A DNA stretch of 25,723 bases, taken from the NCBI GenBank assembly GCA_045604285.1, contig JAZUNS010000177.1:1-25723 (forward strand), written 5' to 3'. The notes under the pieces are model-generated. The model saw only the letters and a list, made by a program, of their open reading frames with translations. It made no database searches and was not told the origin of the DNA. The translations under genes and the position numbers were made by a program. Position 1 is the first letter of the stretch. Every line of letters starts with the position of its first letter. The DNA comes from SIG636 sp045604285 (GTDB lineage: Bacteria; Bacillota; Clostridia; Oscillospirales; CAG-382). Positions 6,034 through 13,938 of this stretch are shown here, piece by piece.

Positions 6034-6864
6034 TTACAAAATAGCGGTTGCATGCCTTGTTGCATGGCAGGATATGTTTACTGCGACAGGCAAGCCGGCA
6101 ATGTGCGTAGGTGCCTTTTCTACTGCCACCCACAGACACGTATATTTTCCGCCGAATCCTTGAGGACCAATATTCAATTCGTTTACAGCGTCTAATAATC
6201 GCTCCTCCAGTTGCTTGTCTTTCTTAGAATACGTGCCGACATCACGCGCCAAAGCTTTTTTCGCCAAATATGCACTATAATCAAAGCTGCCGCCAATACC
6301 AACACCTACTATTATGGGCGGGCAAGGATTGGCGTCTGCGATTGTGACGGTTTCGCATACAAATTTTATTATATCTTCCTCAGTAGCCGTGGGGTTAAAC
6401 ATTTTAATCTTGCTCATGTTTTCGCTGCCAAAGCCTTTAGGCATAGCCGTAAGTTTTAGTTTATCACCCTTAACTATTCTTGTATAAATGATTGCAGGGG
6501 TATTTGTGTTTGTATTGATCCTTGTTAGCGGATCTGAAACTGACAGACGAAGTTTTCCGCCAACGTAAGCTCGTTTAACACCACGATTAATTGCTTTTTC
6601 AAAATCACCGTTTATATATACGTCTTGCCCAACTTCCGCAAACACAAAAGCCATGCCGGTATCCTGGCATATTGGTACGCAAGTAGCATTTGCAATATCG
6701 GCGTTTTTGCAAAGGTTTAAAAGTACGTCTTTGGCACGTTCATCGGTTTCAAGCTCTGCAGCTTTTTTTAATGCCCTATAAACGCCTTTTGGTAATTTTG
6801 TTGCAGCAGTTTTAAACAACCGACAAACTTCATCTTCGATGGTTTTTGCATCAATAATTTTCAC
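6034..6864 (-). CDS. Class I fumarate hydratase alpha subunit (TtdA/FumA N-terminal family)
   Basis: The 276-residue protein matches the alpha subunit of two-subunit [4Fe-4S] fumarases and L-tartrate dehydratases, which interconvert fumarate and malate by adding water. Three cysteines fit the cluster ligands: C66 in CQDTGMA, C181 in ANPCPP and C266 in ISCHATRH. KGFGSENMS (~143-151) and GGSFD (~191-195) are also typical. The length (~275-280 expected) is complete. The start is a GTG after AAAGGAG. The beta subunit normally follows directly, but here the next gene downstream is hpf and no beta-subunit gene occurs in the window. No separate promoter was found; it may be read through from the divIC terminator. 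Fumarase and tartrate dehydratase cannot be told apart from this subunit alone. Confidence 0.9.
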   Translation of the reverse strand: MKIIDAKTIEDEVCRLFKTAATKLPKGVYRALKKAAELETDERAKDVLLNLCKNADIANATCVPICQDTGMAFVFAEVGQDVYINGDFEKAINRGVKRAYVGGKLRLSVSDPLTRINTNTNTPAIIYTRIVKGDKLKLTAMPKGFGSENMSKIKMFNPTATEEDIIKFVCETVTIADANPCPPIIVGVGIGGSFDYSAYLAKKALARDVGTYSKKDKQLEERLLDAVNELNIGPQGFGGKYTCLWVAVEKAPTHIAGLPVAVNISCHATRHATAIL

Positions 6865-6884
6865 AATAACACTCCTTTATAACA

Positions 6885-6911
6885 CAAAAAAGCGACGGTG
6901 TCCCGCCGCTT
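6885..6911 (-). terminator. intrinsic terminator after divIC
   Basis: On the minus strand, the 8-bp stem AGCGGCGG/CCGTCGCT (6903-6910 and 6891-6898, one G-U) has a GACA loop and is followed by six T. It closes the yabP-yabQ-divIC cluster seven bases after the divIC stop, and lies just before the fumarase gene. Confidence 0.85.
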
Positions 6912-6917
6912 AACTGA

Positions 6918-7193
6918 CTATTCAGCAAAATCGTTATAAAATATAATCTCGTCTCTAAAATGATAATTCAGCTCTCTTGCGCGGCGTTCGTAATAATCAT
7001 CGTTTTTCTCTTCATTAAGCATGATATTATACTCTGCTATATCATCTTCAAGGGATATTATCTGCCTATCTTGCTGTTCTAAAGTATCTTCCAGCTCATT
7101 CATGTTGATTTGTAGATTAATAATTGCTATCAAAAACACTATTAGCAAACAATAGACCGTGATTCTAACAACTGAATTCCTCGACTTGTTCAT
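6918..7193 (-). CDS. divIC: Septum formation initiator family protein (DivIC/FtsB-like)
   Basis: The small bitopic protein of 91 residues has a short basic N terminus (NKSRNSVVR), one membrane helix (about residues 11-29, VYCLLIVFLIAIINLQ), then a coiled coil (~30-60, heptads of I/L with E/D/Q) and a compact C-terminal domain. DivIC/FtsB proteins join FtsL and DivIB/FtsQ in the division complex and help activate septal peptidoglycan synthesis. The ATG at 7193 is preferred because a GAGG site lies 7 bases upstream; a TTG two codons earlier would sit directly on that site. Its place after yabQ matches B. subtilis, where divIC follows yabQ. It is the last gene before a strong terminator. Confidence 0.88.
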   Translation of the reverse strand: MNKSRNSVVRITVYCLLIVFLIAIINLQINMNELEDTLEQQDRQIISLEDDIAEYNIMLNEEKNDDYYERRARELNYHFRDEIIFYNDFAE

Positions 7194-7213
7194 CTTCAAA
7201 CCTCATAAAGAAT

Positions 7214-7648
7214 TTAAAAAGCAGCATTAACGGCATGCTTAATACCATGAATTTTTCTAGACGTATGTAAACGTAAAACTATACGTATATACCGCAATTT
7301 CAAAAAAGCAACGAAACTGACTACATGCGGAAGGATTAAAGCTTTTAAGCCTTTTGCAATTGAAACGGTAAAGATTCCCACCGTAAACCTAAATGCAAAA
7401 AAGCCAAACAGAGTTCCCAACGCCGCAAACATCCGCACTATGCCCATGCAAGCATTAAAGCTAAATACTATAAAAGCTACAGCGGTAAAAATACAGAACA
7501 ACAAATCTTCAAAGAAAAGCTTTATCTTTCCACCGCTATATATCGCTCTCGATACTCGAAAAATATCGTAGAAAGCACCTATTACAAAACCGCAAACTAC
7601 AAAATATAAAAAAGCGTTTCCCTTTTGATTCTCAATAAACAACCACAT
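7214..7648 (-). CDS. yabQ: Spore cortex biosynthesis protein YabQ
   Basis: The 144-residue membrane protein has four or so hydrophobic helices: ~12-28, ~45-63, ~68-90 and ~105-115. It has the family's GAFYDIFRVSR segment at ~24-34. YabQ is needed for cortex formation in B. subtilis and sits in the outer forespore membrane. The gene starts 3 bases after the yabP stop and has no strong ribosome binding site, which suggests coupled translation. The call rests on this motif plus synteny (yabP-yabQ-divIC); sequence divergence in the C-terminal half is large. Confidence 0.82.
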   Translation of the reverse strand: MWLFIENQKGNAFLYFVVCGFVIGAFYDIFRVSRAIYSGGKIKLFFEDLLFCIFTAVAFIVFSFNACMGIVRMFAALGTLFGFFAFRFTVGIFTVSIAKGLKALILPHVVSFVAFLKLRYIRIVLRLHTSRKIHGIKHAVNAAF

Positions 7649-7651
7649 AAT

Positions 7652-7918
7652 TTATCCAAAAAGCTTAGAAAACATCTTCTTCTTTGGTTGTTCATCCGTA
7701 TATACGATTGCATCGATCTTTCCCGATACGCTAACCTCGCCACTTTCCAAAGAAAGCTTAACAATTGAAAGATCTTCTCCGCTCACAGCGAGAAGAGAAC
7801 CTTGAGAATCTAAACTAACCATGTTTTCGTCAAAGCTGACTACTTCCTTAATACCTGTTAAGGCTAAGAAAGAGCGCCCGGTTAAAACTGCAGACGAGCT
7901 AATCTTGTTTTCTGCCAT
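7652..7918 (-). CDS. yabP: Sporulation protein YabP
   Basis: The 88-residue protein has the YabP/YqfC fold pattern. The N-terminal half carries LTGRSFLALTGIKEVVSFDE and the middle part SLDSQGSLLAVSGEDLSIVKL. A repeated beta-strand pattern, ending in VSGKIDAIVYTD, is followed by a lysine-rich tail. YabP works with YabQ in spore cortex or coat assembly in the mother cell. I chose the ATG at 7918 because the AGAGGTG site (7925-7931) covers the upstream in-frame GTG at 7927. It follows rqcP with a 53-base gap holding possible promoter boxes (7941-7969). Confidence 0.85.
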   Translation of the reverse strand: MAENKISSSAVLTGRSFLALTGIKEVVSFDENMVSLDSQGSLLAVSGEDLSIVKLSLESGEVSVSGKIDAIVYTDEQPKKKMFSKLFG

Positions 7919-7940
7919 TGTGCACACCTCTTATACGTTT

Positions 7941-7969
7941 TATATATAAAGATATGCGCAAAAACACAA
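7941..7969 (-). promoter_or_regulatory. possible promoter upstream of yabP
   Basis: Minus-strand TTGTGT (7964-7969) and TATATA (7941-7946) with a 17-bp spacer could serve sigma-A. Overlapping ATAT (7951-7954 on the minus strand) and CGTATAAG (near 7929-7936) loosely resemble mother-cell sigma-E boxes, which control yabP in B. subtilis. Both matches are imperfect. Confidence 0.3.
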
Positions 7970-7971
7970 GT

Positions 7972-8214
7972 TTATTCTAAAACTTCATACATTGCAGAAG
8001 CGTCGTTTTTAGAAACGTGCTCAGCCAAAGATAGGACTTTAAACTTTAACGTTCTGTTGCCAAAAGCAACTTCGACAACATCGCCGATTTTTAAAATGCG
8101 AGAGGCTTTCGCCGGAGCGCCGTTGACAGAGACATAAGAGTTATCGCAAGCATCGTTTGCAACCGTACGTCTTTTAATAATACGCGATACTTTTAAAAAT
8201 TTATCAAGCCGCAC
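7972..8214 (-). CDS. rqcP: RqcP (YabO), S4-domain ribosome quality-control factor
   Basis: The 80-residue protein is almost entirely an S4 RNA-binding domain: MRLDKFLKVSRIIKRRTVAN at the start, then VSVNGAPAKASRILKIGDVV. In B. subtilis, RqcP (formerly YabO) binds stalled 50S subunits with RqcH and supports C-terminal alanine tailing of incomplete peptides. The arginines at positions 2 and ~15-16 correspond to the functionally important basic face. It starts with GTG behind a GGAGG site at 8 nt spacing. It is a separate small protein like YabO, and its place before yabP is the conserved Firmicute order. Confidence 0.92.
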   Translation of the reverse strand: MRLDKFLKVSRIIKRRTVANDACDNSYVSVNGAPAKASRILKIGDVVEVAFGNRTLKFKVLSLAEHVSKNDASAMYEVLE

Positions 8215-8242
8215 TGTAAAAAGCCTCCATTAAAAATCAAAC

Positions 8243-8518
8243 TTATTTGTTAACAGCGTCCTTAAAGCTCTTAGCAGGAACAAATGCAGGTGCCTTAGAA
8301 GCGGGAATAACAATAGCTTCGCCGGTTCTGGGGTTTTTACCGGTTCTTTCAGTTCTTTCCTTTACCTTAAAAGTACCGAAACCTGCTATCTGTACCTTAT
8401 CACCTTCACTGAGTGCAGTCTGAAGAGAAGCAAAAACTGCATTAACTGCCAATTCAGCTTCCTTCTTTTTTATGCCTGCGGCAGCTGCAACGCTTTCGAT
8501 AAGATTAGACTTGTTCAT
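8243..8518 (-). CDS. hup: HU family DNA-binding protein
   Basis: The 91-residue protein has the full HU fold. Two N-terminal helices (MNKSNLIESVAAAAGIKKKE) come first, then the conserved VQIAGFGTFKVKERTERTGK (~43-62). The DNA-clasping arm carries KNPRTGEAIVIPASKAPAF, and FKDAVNK closes the C terminus. HU dimers bend and compact DNA without strong sequence preference. The ATG follows AAGGAGG. The gene has its own near-consensus promoter (8552-8580), so it can be expressed far above its neighbours. It lies between mazG and rqcP, inside an otherwise B. subtilis-like sporulation cluster; in B. subtilis the HU gene (hbs) is elsewhere. Confidence 0.97.
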   Translation of the reverse strand: MNKSNLIESVAAAAGIKKKEAELAVNAVFASLQTALSEGDKVQIAGFGTFKVKERTERTGKNPRTGEAIVIPASKAPAFVPAKSFKDAVNK

Positions 8519-8551
8519 AATTTTCCTCCTTAATATTAATTTATTGTATGT

Positions 8552-8580
8552 ATTATAGCACTAAAATGATAACATTTCAA
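8552..8580 (-). promoter_or_regulatory. hup promoter
   Basis: Minus-strand TTGAAA (8575-8580) and TATAAT (8552-8557), spacer 17 bp, with an extended -10 TG (TGCTATAAT). It is strong and well placed, about 34 bases before the hup start codon. It could also drive rqcP-yabP-yabQ-divIC. Confidence 0.88.
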
Positions 8581-8608
8581 GTGCGAATATCAAAAAAATA
8601 GGGCTTAT

Positions 8609-9442
8609 TTAAACATTTTTTGCCTTTTCCTTAGCTTTTTGCCACATTTCAAGCATTTGTTCTTCGCTCTTGTCTTTTAACATGCAACCATCATGAAGTG
8701 CCATTTTTTCGACAATTTCAAATCTTTTGCAAAATTTTTTGTTAGCTTTATGTAGCGCTTCTTCAGAATCAACACCCGCAAGCCTGGCAGTATTTACAAC
8801 CGCCAAAAGCAAGTCTCCCGCCTCTTCTTCAACGTTGTCAACGTTGTTATTTATCAAAGCCTCACGCAGTTCTTTTATTTCTTCCTCTGCCTTATCTAAA
8901 GCTTCAAGGGCGTTTTTAAAATCAAAATTTTGCTTGGCAGCTTTTTGACCAATCTTGTGCGCTCTTACCAAGGCAGGTAATGCTGCTGAAATACTGTTTA
9001 TACTTTCGGTAGCTGTTTTATTTCCTTTTGTCGCTTGTTTTATACTATCCCAATTTGACAGCACCTCGTTTGTGTTGTTTACCGTAACGTCTCCAAAAAC
9101 ATGAGGATGTCTTACTATAAGCTTTTTACAAATACCGCTTATTACGTCATCTACTGTAAAGCCGCCGTTAGCTGCGGATATGCTGGAATGCAAAAGAGTT
9201 TGAAGCATAACGTCTCCCAGCTCCTCTGTAAGCAGCTCTGAATCCTCCAAGTCGATAGCTTCTGCCGCCTCATAAGCTTCCTCAAGCATGTTTTTTCTAA
9301 TACTTTTATGGGTTTGTTCCCTATCCCAAGGGCAGCCACGCTCGTGTCTAAGCACTTCAACAAGCAATCTGAAATCATCGAAGGTGAAGGACGATTTCGC
9401 CTTAAGCATATCAACGGTTAAATCAAAATTAAATTCAGACAT
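8609..9442 (-). CDS. mazG: Nucleoside triphosphate pyrophosphohydrolase MazG
   Basis: The 277-residue protein has two MazG domains. The first (~20-120) carries CPWDREQTHKSIRKNMLEEA and the EExxE-type metal-binding helix LLTEELGDVMLQ. The second (~165-255) has EEIKELREAL and EEEAGDLLLAVVNTARL. It hydrolyses NTPs and dNTPs to monophosphates plus pyrophosphate, cleaning the nucleotide pool; in some bacteria it also lowers (p)ppGpp. In B. subtilis the equivalent gene yabN encodes a fusion with a tetrapyrrole methylase domain. That domain is absent here, and the length matches stand-alone E. coli-type MazG (~263). The ATG follows TTGGAGAA. The gene starts 14 bases after spoVB. Confidence 0.95.
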   Translation of the reverse strand: MSEFNFDLTVDMLKAKSSFTFDDFRLLVEVLRHERGCPWDREQTHKSIRKNMLEEAYEAAEAIDLEDSELLTEELGDVMLQTLLHSSISAANGGFTVDDVISGICKKLIVRHPHVFGDVTVNNTNEVLSNWDSIKQATKGNKTATESINSISAALPALVRAHKIGQKAAKQNFDFKNALEALDKAEEEIKELREALINNNVDNVEEEAGDLLLAVVNTARLAGVDSEEALHKANKKFCKRFEIVEKMALHDGCMLKDKSEEQMLEMWQKAKEKAKNV

Positions 9443-9456
9443 TTATGTTCTCCAAT

Positions 9457-11133
9457 CTACAATAATTTTTTAGCCTTTAAAAATGCGGCTATTCTATTCC
9501 CCATCGGTAACAGTCGAACTTCTTTTTCAGAGATGCCTTTTATCAAAAGCAATACGACGGCGTATACAACAGCTCCAAAAACGCCGGAAATACCAAGCCT
9601 TATCAAATTAATAAGCCTTCCGTCAGGTGCAAAAGCCGTTCCGTTGAGTTTTATAAATCCGGTAAGAATGTACACAAAATAACTGCCTACGCCGGTTGCA
9701 ACAGCCGCAACAAACGGCTTTATATAAAGCTTAACAGGTGAACAGTTTTCTATACCGCTAATGCGTAAAAACAGCAAATTCATGCTATACGCCACAATAT
9801 AACATACGAGCGTACCGATAGGCGCACCGTAGATATTTATATTTGCATTAGATACCAAAAGCAAATCCGTTATAATCAAGCACAATGCACCGCAACTTAC
9901 CGACAGCATCGGAAAATACGCCTTACCTAACGCTTGAAGCAAGGCATTTGTAGTAGATACAAGAGAGATAAAGAAAATGCCTAAAGCGAGAATCGAAAGA
10001 GCCGCTGACGCCAAATCTATAGGCTCTATAAAGGTATTGTCTGTCAATTGTATTGAGCTACCCCACCCACTGCCGAACAACACAGCAATAAGAGGCCTTG
10101 AAAGAACAAAAAGCAAAGCAGAACACGGCAAAGCTATTATACCGCTTATTCTTAAAGATGAATGTATATAATCATCTGCATCGGCCTTATTATTTGCTGC
10201 CAAAGCCCCGGAAATCGCCGGCAAAATACTTACCGCTATAGGAAAAACAAGAGTTGAAGGTAAAAGATCCGCAAGCTTTGTGGATAAGGTAGTGTATGCG
10301 GCATACATATTAGCTGCAGAGCTTTCTGTAAAACCTGCAAACATCAAGGCTTTTTTTACAATAATCGTATCGGCAAAATGTGAAAGATATAAAGCAGAGC
10401 TTGTAACCGTAACAGGCAATGCCACCTTCATAAGCTTTTTTACAATGGCTCTGGTGCTGTCACTGCCTTTATCCAACAGCGGTGTATGTACCTTTTTGGA
10501 AAACCTTTTATATACCGCTAAGTATATCATGCCCAAAAATACGCCTACGGTTATACCAAGAACGGCACAAGCAGCTTGTACGGCTGGGGCATCCCCTCGG
10601 TTGTGGGACCAATACGCCATGCCTAAACCGATTACCAGTTTAAAGAAAGCTTCAATAAACTGAGAAATTGCGGTTGGAAACATATTTCTGAGCCCCTGCA
10701 AATATCCGCGAATGGCAGACACTATACAAATAAAAAACAATGTAGGAGCTATAACCCGCATAGCATATACGCTGTCGTAATGCGCAGTCCAAAGGGCGAT
10801 TTTATCTGCAAATATAAACATTGCAGATGCAAATACAAAACCCACAAAGCCAAACATAGCAAGGCACAACTTGTATATACGTGCAGCCTCGTATGCACGA
10901 CCGCGTTTAGCAGCTGCAGCAACCAAGCGAGACGTTGCAACCGGCAAACCTGCGGTAGATATCATATAAAGCATCGCATATACCGAATACGCCGCATTAA
11001 AAACGTCCATGCCCGTATCCAATAAATTACTTAAAGGGATGCTGAAAAGCACCCCTATGATTTTTACGGCAAAATTCGAAACAGATATTATTGAAGCTTC
11101 AACTAAAAAGCTTTTATCGCTTTTTTGTGTCAT
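9457..11133 (-). CDS. SpoVB/YabM-type polysaccharide flippase (MATE/MVF superfamily)
   Basis: This integral membrane protein of 558 residues has about 14 predicted hydrophobic helices, beginning with SFLVEASIISVSNFAVKIIG and GVLFSIPLSNLLDTGMDVFN. It shows the Polysacc_synt/SpoVB pattern, with paired halves and cytosolic RLVAAAAKRGR near residue 70. Members flip lipid-linked cell-wall precursors across the membrane. SpoVB is needed for spore cortex, whereas YabM/MurJ-like relatives act in other envelope steps. Position before mazG corresponds to yabM in B. subtilis; family similarity to SpoVB is also good, so I give no symbol. ATG after AAAGGA; it begins 4 bases after the kinase stop. Confidence 0.88.
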   Translation of the reverse strand: MTQKSDKSFLVEASIISVSNFAVKIIGVLFSIPLSNLLDTGMDVFNAAYSVYAMLYMISTAGLPVATSRLVAAAAKRGRAYEAARIYKLCLAMFGFVGFVFASAMFIFADKIALWTAHYDSVYAMRVIAPTLFFICIVSAIRGYLQGLRNMFPTAISQFIEAFFKLVIGLGMAYWSHNRGDAPAVQAACAVLGITVGVFLGMIYLAVYKRFSKKVHTPLLDKGSDSTRAIVKKLMKVALPVTVTSSALYLSHFADTIIVKKALMFAGFTESSAANMYAAYTTLSTKLADLLPSTLVFPIAVSILPAISGALAANNKADADDYIHSSLRISGIIALPCSALLFVLSRPLIAVLFGSGWGSSIQLTDNTFIEPIDLASAALSILALGIFFISLVSTTNALLQALGKAYFPMLSVSCGALCLIITDLLLVSNANINIYGAPIGTLVCYIVAYSMNLLFLRISGIENCSPVKLYIKPFVAAVATGVGSYFVYILTGFIKLNGTAFAPDGRLINLIRLGISGVFGAVVYAVVLLLIKGISEKEVRLLPMGNRIAAFLKAKKLL

Positions 11134-11137
11134 TATT

Positions 11138-12010
11138 TTAATCCTTTTGCGTTAAAAATTCTCTCATAAATGAAGCAGCGGAAACCATGTTTTTAGGCAA
11201 AGACGGCAATGGCATCAGCATTGCTATCAATTCGTCTGCCTTTTTGCGGCAAGGGCTGTCAAAAGGAACTTCATTCAGCATACGCAATCCGTCATCACGC
11301 ATAACGTAACGCTCATATTTTATATAAGTGTTAATTACGGCATCAGCGCTGTCTTTGTATGGAAGTATATATTTCCTCGTACCGTCTTCTACGTTTTTCC
11401 ACATAGAAATTGTATCTTCTGCCGTTGCATCTCTTTTGTAGTAATCTCTGACTATTCTTCTTAAAAGCCTCGGCTCAGGATACAAATCCGTCATAGCATC
11501 CAGATATACTTTAAAAGTTTTATCCGCAGGAATATAGCTGCCGCAAACTTCGGGATTCAACGCATGCAATCCTTCTACGATGCAAATTTCATCATTCTCA
11601 AGACTCATGGGTGTATAAACTTCACTACGACGTTTTTCCAAAAAATTAAATTTAGGCATCATTGCAATCTTACCGTCGCATAAAGCAGAAAAGCATTCAT
11701 GCATCAAATCCAGATCCAAGCTCTCAGGCGATTCATAATCCGGTGTGCCGTCCTCGTTATAAATAGCATCCTCGGGATTACGATAAAAATCGTCCAAAGA
11801 TATAAGTTCTGTTTTTCTGCCATGCTCGGCAAGATAGTGAGCCAATCTTTCGGTTGTCGGCGTTTTACCCGCGCAAGAGCCGCCGGAAACAAACACCATT
11901 TTTACAGTTGACTTCTGTAAAATTTGCTTAGCGGCATCTAAAACAGACTGCTCATAATTAGCTTCATCCTCAGTAAAAGCCTGCTTAATATTACTATAAT
12001 ACCTTTCCAT
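11138..12010 (-). CDS. Uridine kinase-like P-loop nucleoside kinase
   Basis: The 290-residue protein belongs to the phosphoribulokinase/uridine kinase family. The Walker A loop SGGSCAGKTPTTERL lies at residues ~42-56, and SLDDFYRNPED at ~72-82 matches the substrate-binding Asp of uridine kinases. EICIVEGLHALNP (~141-153) is the Walker B strand, and the C-terminal part has RLLRRIVRDYYKRD. It probably phosphorylates uridine or a similar nucleoside with ATP for salvage. It is longer than classic Udk (~210) and lacks the TGS domain of its ~550-residue relatives, so the true substrate is open. I chose the ATG at 12010; an in-frame TTG precedes it by one codon. It lies 6 bases after hemZ and 4 before the flippase gene. 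Confidence 0.85.
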   Translation of the reverse strand: MERYYSNIKQAFTEDEANYEQSVLDAAKQILQKSTVKMVFVSGGSCAGKTPTTERLAHYLAEHGRKTELISLDDFYRNPEDAIYNEDGTPDYESPESLDLDLMHECFSALCDGKIAMMPKFNFLEKRRSEVYTPMSLENDEICIVEGLHALNPEVCGSYIPADKTFKVYLDAMTDLYPEPRLLRRIVRDYYKRDATAEDTISMWKNVEDGTRKYILPYKDSADAVINTYIKYERYVMRDDGLRMLNEVPFDSPCRKKADELIAMLMPLPSLPKNMVSAASFMREFLTQKD

Positions 12011-12016
12011 CAAATC

Positions 12017-13492
12017 TCACCCTTTAAAAAAGTCTAATATTCTGTCCTCCCCTATTCCATGAGGAGCAGCTAAATACTCAAACGGATACTTAGGGAAAGC
12101 TATACGGTCAATAACGTTTCCATCACCTGAAACAAGCTTAGTTATTGCTGAAGCTCCGCAAGCAAAAACGGTATTTGTCTCTTCCATCATCAGTACGTTA
12201 TAATCGCACTCTTTTCCCTGCAAAGCGTATCCAACGTTTTCGGCATTACCCACTGTATTCTTTTGACGATACAAATAATACGGCTTAAGACCTGCTTCTC
12301 CAAGACGGTTGTACGCATAAGAAACACACTTTCTTGCATTAACACCGTCTGCGTCATATATTCCCAGTTCATCAAAGCGCATAGGAGCTGCATTTTTCAC
12401 AGAAAGAGTATGTACCGTGATATTGTCAAAGCCCAAGTCTATCAGATTGTTTAAGCTATGACTAAAGCCATCAAAATTGTCCCCCGGTAAGCCGGCAATT
12501 AAATCTCCGTTTACCGAAGAGAAGCCTACGGAAAGTGCTGCTTCGGCAGCATCAAAAAATTGTTTTGCCGTGTGCGCTCTTCCAATACGTTTTAAAACTT
12601 CATCGCTTGTGGTTTGCGGATTAACGCTTACCCTATCCACACCATAGCTTTTAACAAGCGAAAGTTTAGATTTGGTTGTGGTATCGGGTCTGCCGGCCTC
12701 AAAAGTAAATTCATTAAGCTTTGAAAGGTCAAAATTACCTGTTATTCTATCAAGCAAACGCCCGATTTGCCCTTCATCAAGAACCGAAGGAGTCCCCCCG
12801 CCAATGTATATTGAACGAAGATTGAAGCCGGTTTTACTAATTATATCTGCAGTTCTTACCAAATCCTCATCGAGTCTGTTAAGATAATCGGGTATGGTTT
12901 TAAAAAGTTTATCGTTGCTGTAGGAAACGAAAGAGCAATACTCACACCGAGTAGGACAAAAAGGTATGGCAACATACAGACAGCAATCTTTGGGCCCATA
13001 CGGTTTAAGCATATTTGCTTCCGTAGCGGCAATATCAAGACTAAGCTGTGTTTTTTCTTCCGCAACCTTATAATCTTTAATAAAAAGATCGCTTACTTGG
13101 CTGTAGGTATACCCTTTGTCAAGGTAATACCTTGCACGTTTAACAGGACGCAAACCCGTTAAATATCCCCACGGAGGAAGGAATCCGAAAAGCTTATAAC
13201 CGGCACTAAGATATGCAACGCCGACAGCTGCCTGTGCGGTAAAAGAGCCATCAGCCTCAATAGAAAAATCCTTATCTATTAAGCTTACTTCTGCTTCTTC
13301 AGTTCTGTTACCGGCGCAAAGCTTAACCTTTGCGTGCATAAAACCGTTATTATCCTCAAGCAAAAAATAAGCACGGTTCTCTCCCTCGGTTATGCCCGGG
13401 GGAAATTTCTCTCCCGGATAATATAGCAAACAAAGAGTTTGAAAATGATAATTATTTAAGTATTTTGTTCTGTTATCTACATGTAAAACCAT
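12017..13492 (-). CDS. hemZ: HemZ-type oxygen-independent coproporphyrinogen III oxidase-like radical SAM protein
   Basis: The 491-residue protein has the radical SAM motif CPTRCEYC (C179, C183, C186) inside LYVAIPFCPTRCEYCSF. It follows with YIGGGTPS (~230-237), DRVSVNPQT and the HemN-like second half. The ~150-residue N-terminal extension before the cluster motif is characteristic of HemZ rather than HemN. HemN-type proteins carry His in the HIPFC segment; here it is Ala, as I recall for HemZ. Family members are annotated as converting coproporphyrinogen III to protoporphyrinogen IX without oxygen, but HemZ activity is less firmly established, and no other haem genes occur in the window. 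It begins 2 bases after dtd. The context rel-dtd-hemZ is common in Clostridia. Confidence 0.9.
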   Translation of the reverse strand: MVLHVDNRTKYLNNYHFQTLCLLYYPGEKFPPGITEGENRAYFLLEDNNGFMHAKVKLCAGNRTEEAEVSLIDKDFSIEADGSFTAQAAVGVAYLSAGYKLFGFLPPWGYLTGLRPVKRARYYLDKGYTYSQVSDLFIKDYKVAEEKTQLSLDIAATEANMLKPYGPKDCCLYVAIPFCPTRCEYCSFVSYSNDKLFKTIPDYLNRLDEDLVRTADIISKTGFNLRSIYIGGGTPSVLDEGQIGRLLDRITGNFDLSKLNEFTFEAGRPDTTTKSKLSLVKSYGVDRVSVNPQTTSDEVLKRIGRAHTAKQFFDAAEAALSVGFSSVNGDLIAGLPGDNFDGFSHSLNNLIDLGFDNITVHTLSVKNAAPMRFDELGIYDADGVNARKCVSYAYNRLGEAGLKPYYLYRQKNTVGNAENVGYALQGKECDYNVLMMEETNTVFACGASAITKLVSGDGNVIDRIAFPKYPFEYLAAPHGIGEDRILDFFKG

Positions 13493-13494
13493 AG

Positions 13495-13938
13495 TTACAT
13501 ATCATCCGTATCAACAATAATAGTTACAGGACCGTTATTGTCAGCAATAACCCTCATATCGCCACCAAAAACTCCGCCCTTGCATTCGACCGTTTCATTC
13601 AATAGCTTAATAGCTAAATCATATAGCGGTTCTGCAACGGCTGCACCTGCAGACTTCATAAAATCAGGTCTAAAGCCGTGGCGAACGTTCCCGTACAAAG
13701 TGAAATTAGATATAAGCAATATCTTTCCGCCTATATCTGAAACAGAGCGTGACATCTTATCATTTTCATCTCTGAAAATTCTTAGCCCCGCTATTTTTCT
13801 TGTTATCTTTTTAACGGTATCCTCGTTATCTTCTTTTCCTACCCCCAGAAACACCAATAGGCCTTCATCGATAGAAGAAACTTCAACACCGTCAACAGAA
13901 ACCGATGCGGAATATACTCTTTGAACAACAGCTCTCAT
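13495..13938 (-). CDS. dtd: D-aminoacyl-tRNA deacylase
   Basis: The 147-residue protein has the DTD fold: MRAVVQRVYSASVSVDGVEV, LLVFLGVGKEDNEDT, and the C-terminal cross-subunit Gly-cisPro motif NNGPVT (~134-139). The enzyme removes D-amino acids, and glycine mischarged on tRNA-Ala, from tRNA, so protein synthesis stays homochiral. The active-site motif usually reads SQFTL; here it is SNFTL (77-81), with the catalytic-region Thr80 kept. The ATG shares its A with the rel stop (TGATG) after an AGGTGG site, so translation is probably coupled to rel. Confidence 0.95.
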   Translation of the reverse strand: MRAVVQRVYSASVSVDGVEVSSIDEGLLVFLGVGKEDNEDTVKKITRKIAGLRIFRDENDKMSRSVSDIGGKILLISNFTLYGNVRHGFRPDFMKSAGAAVAEPLYDLAIKLLNETVECKGGVFGGDMRVIADNNGPVTIIVDTDDM

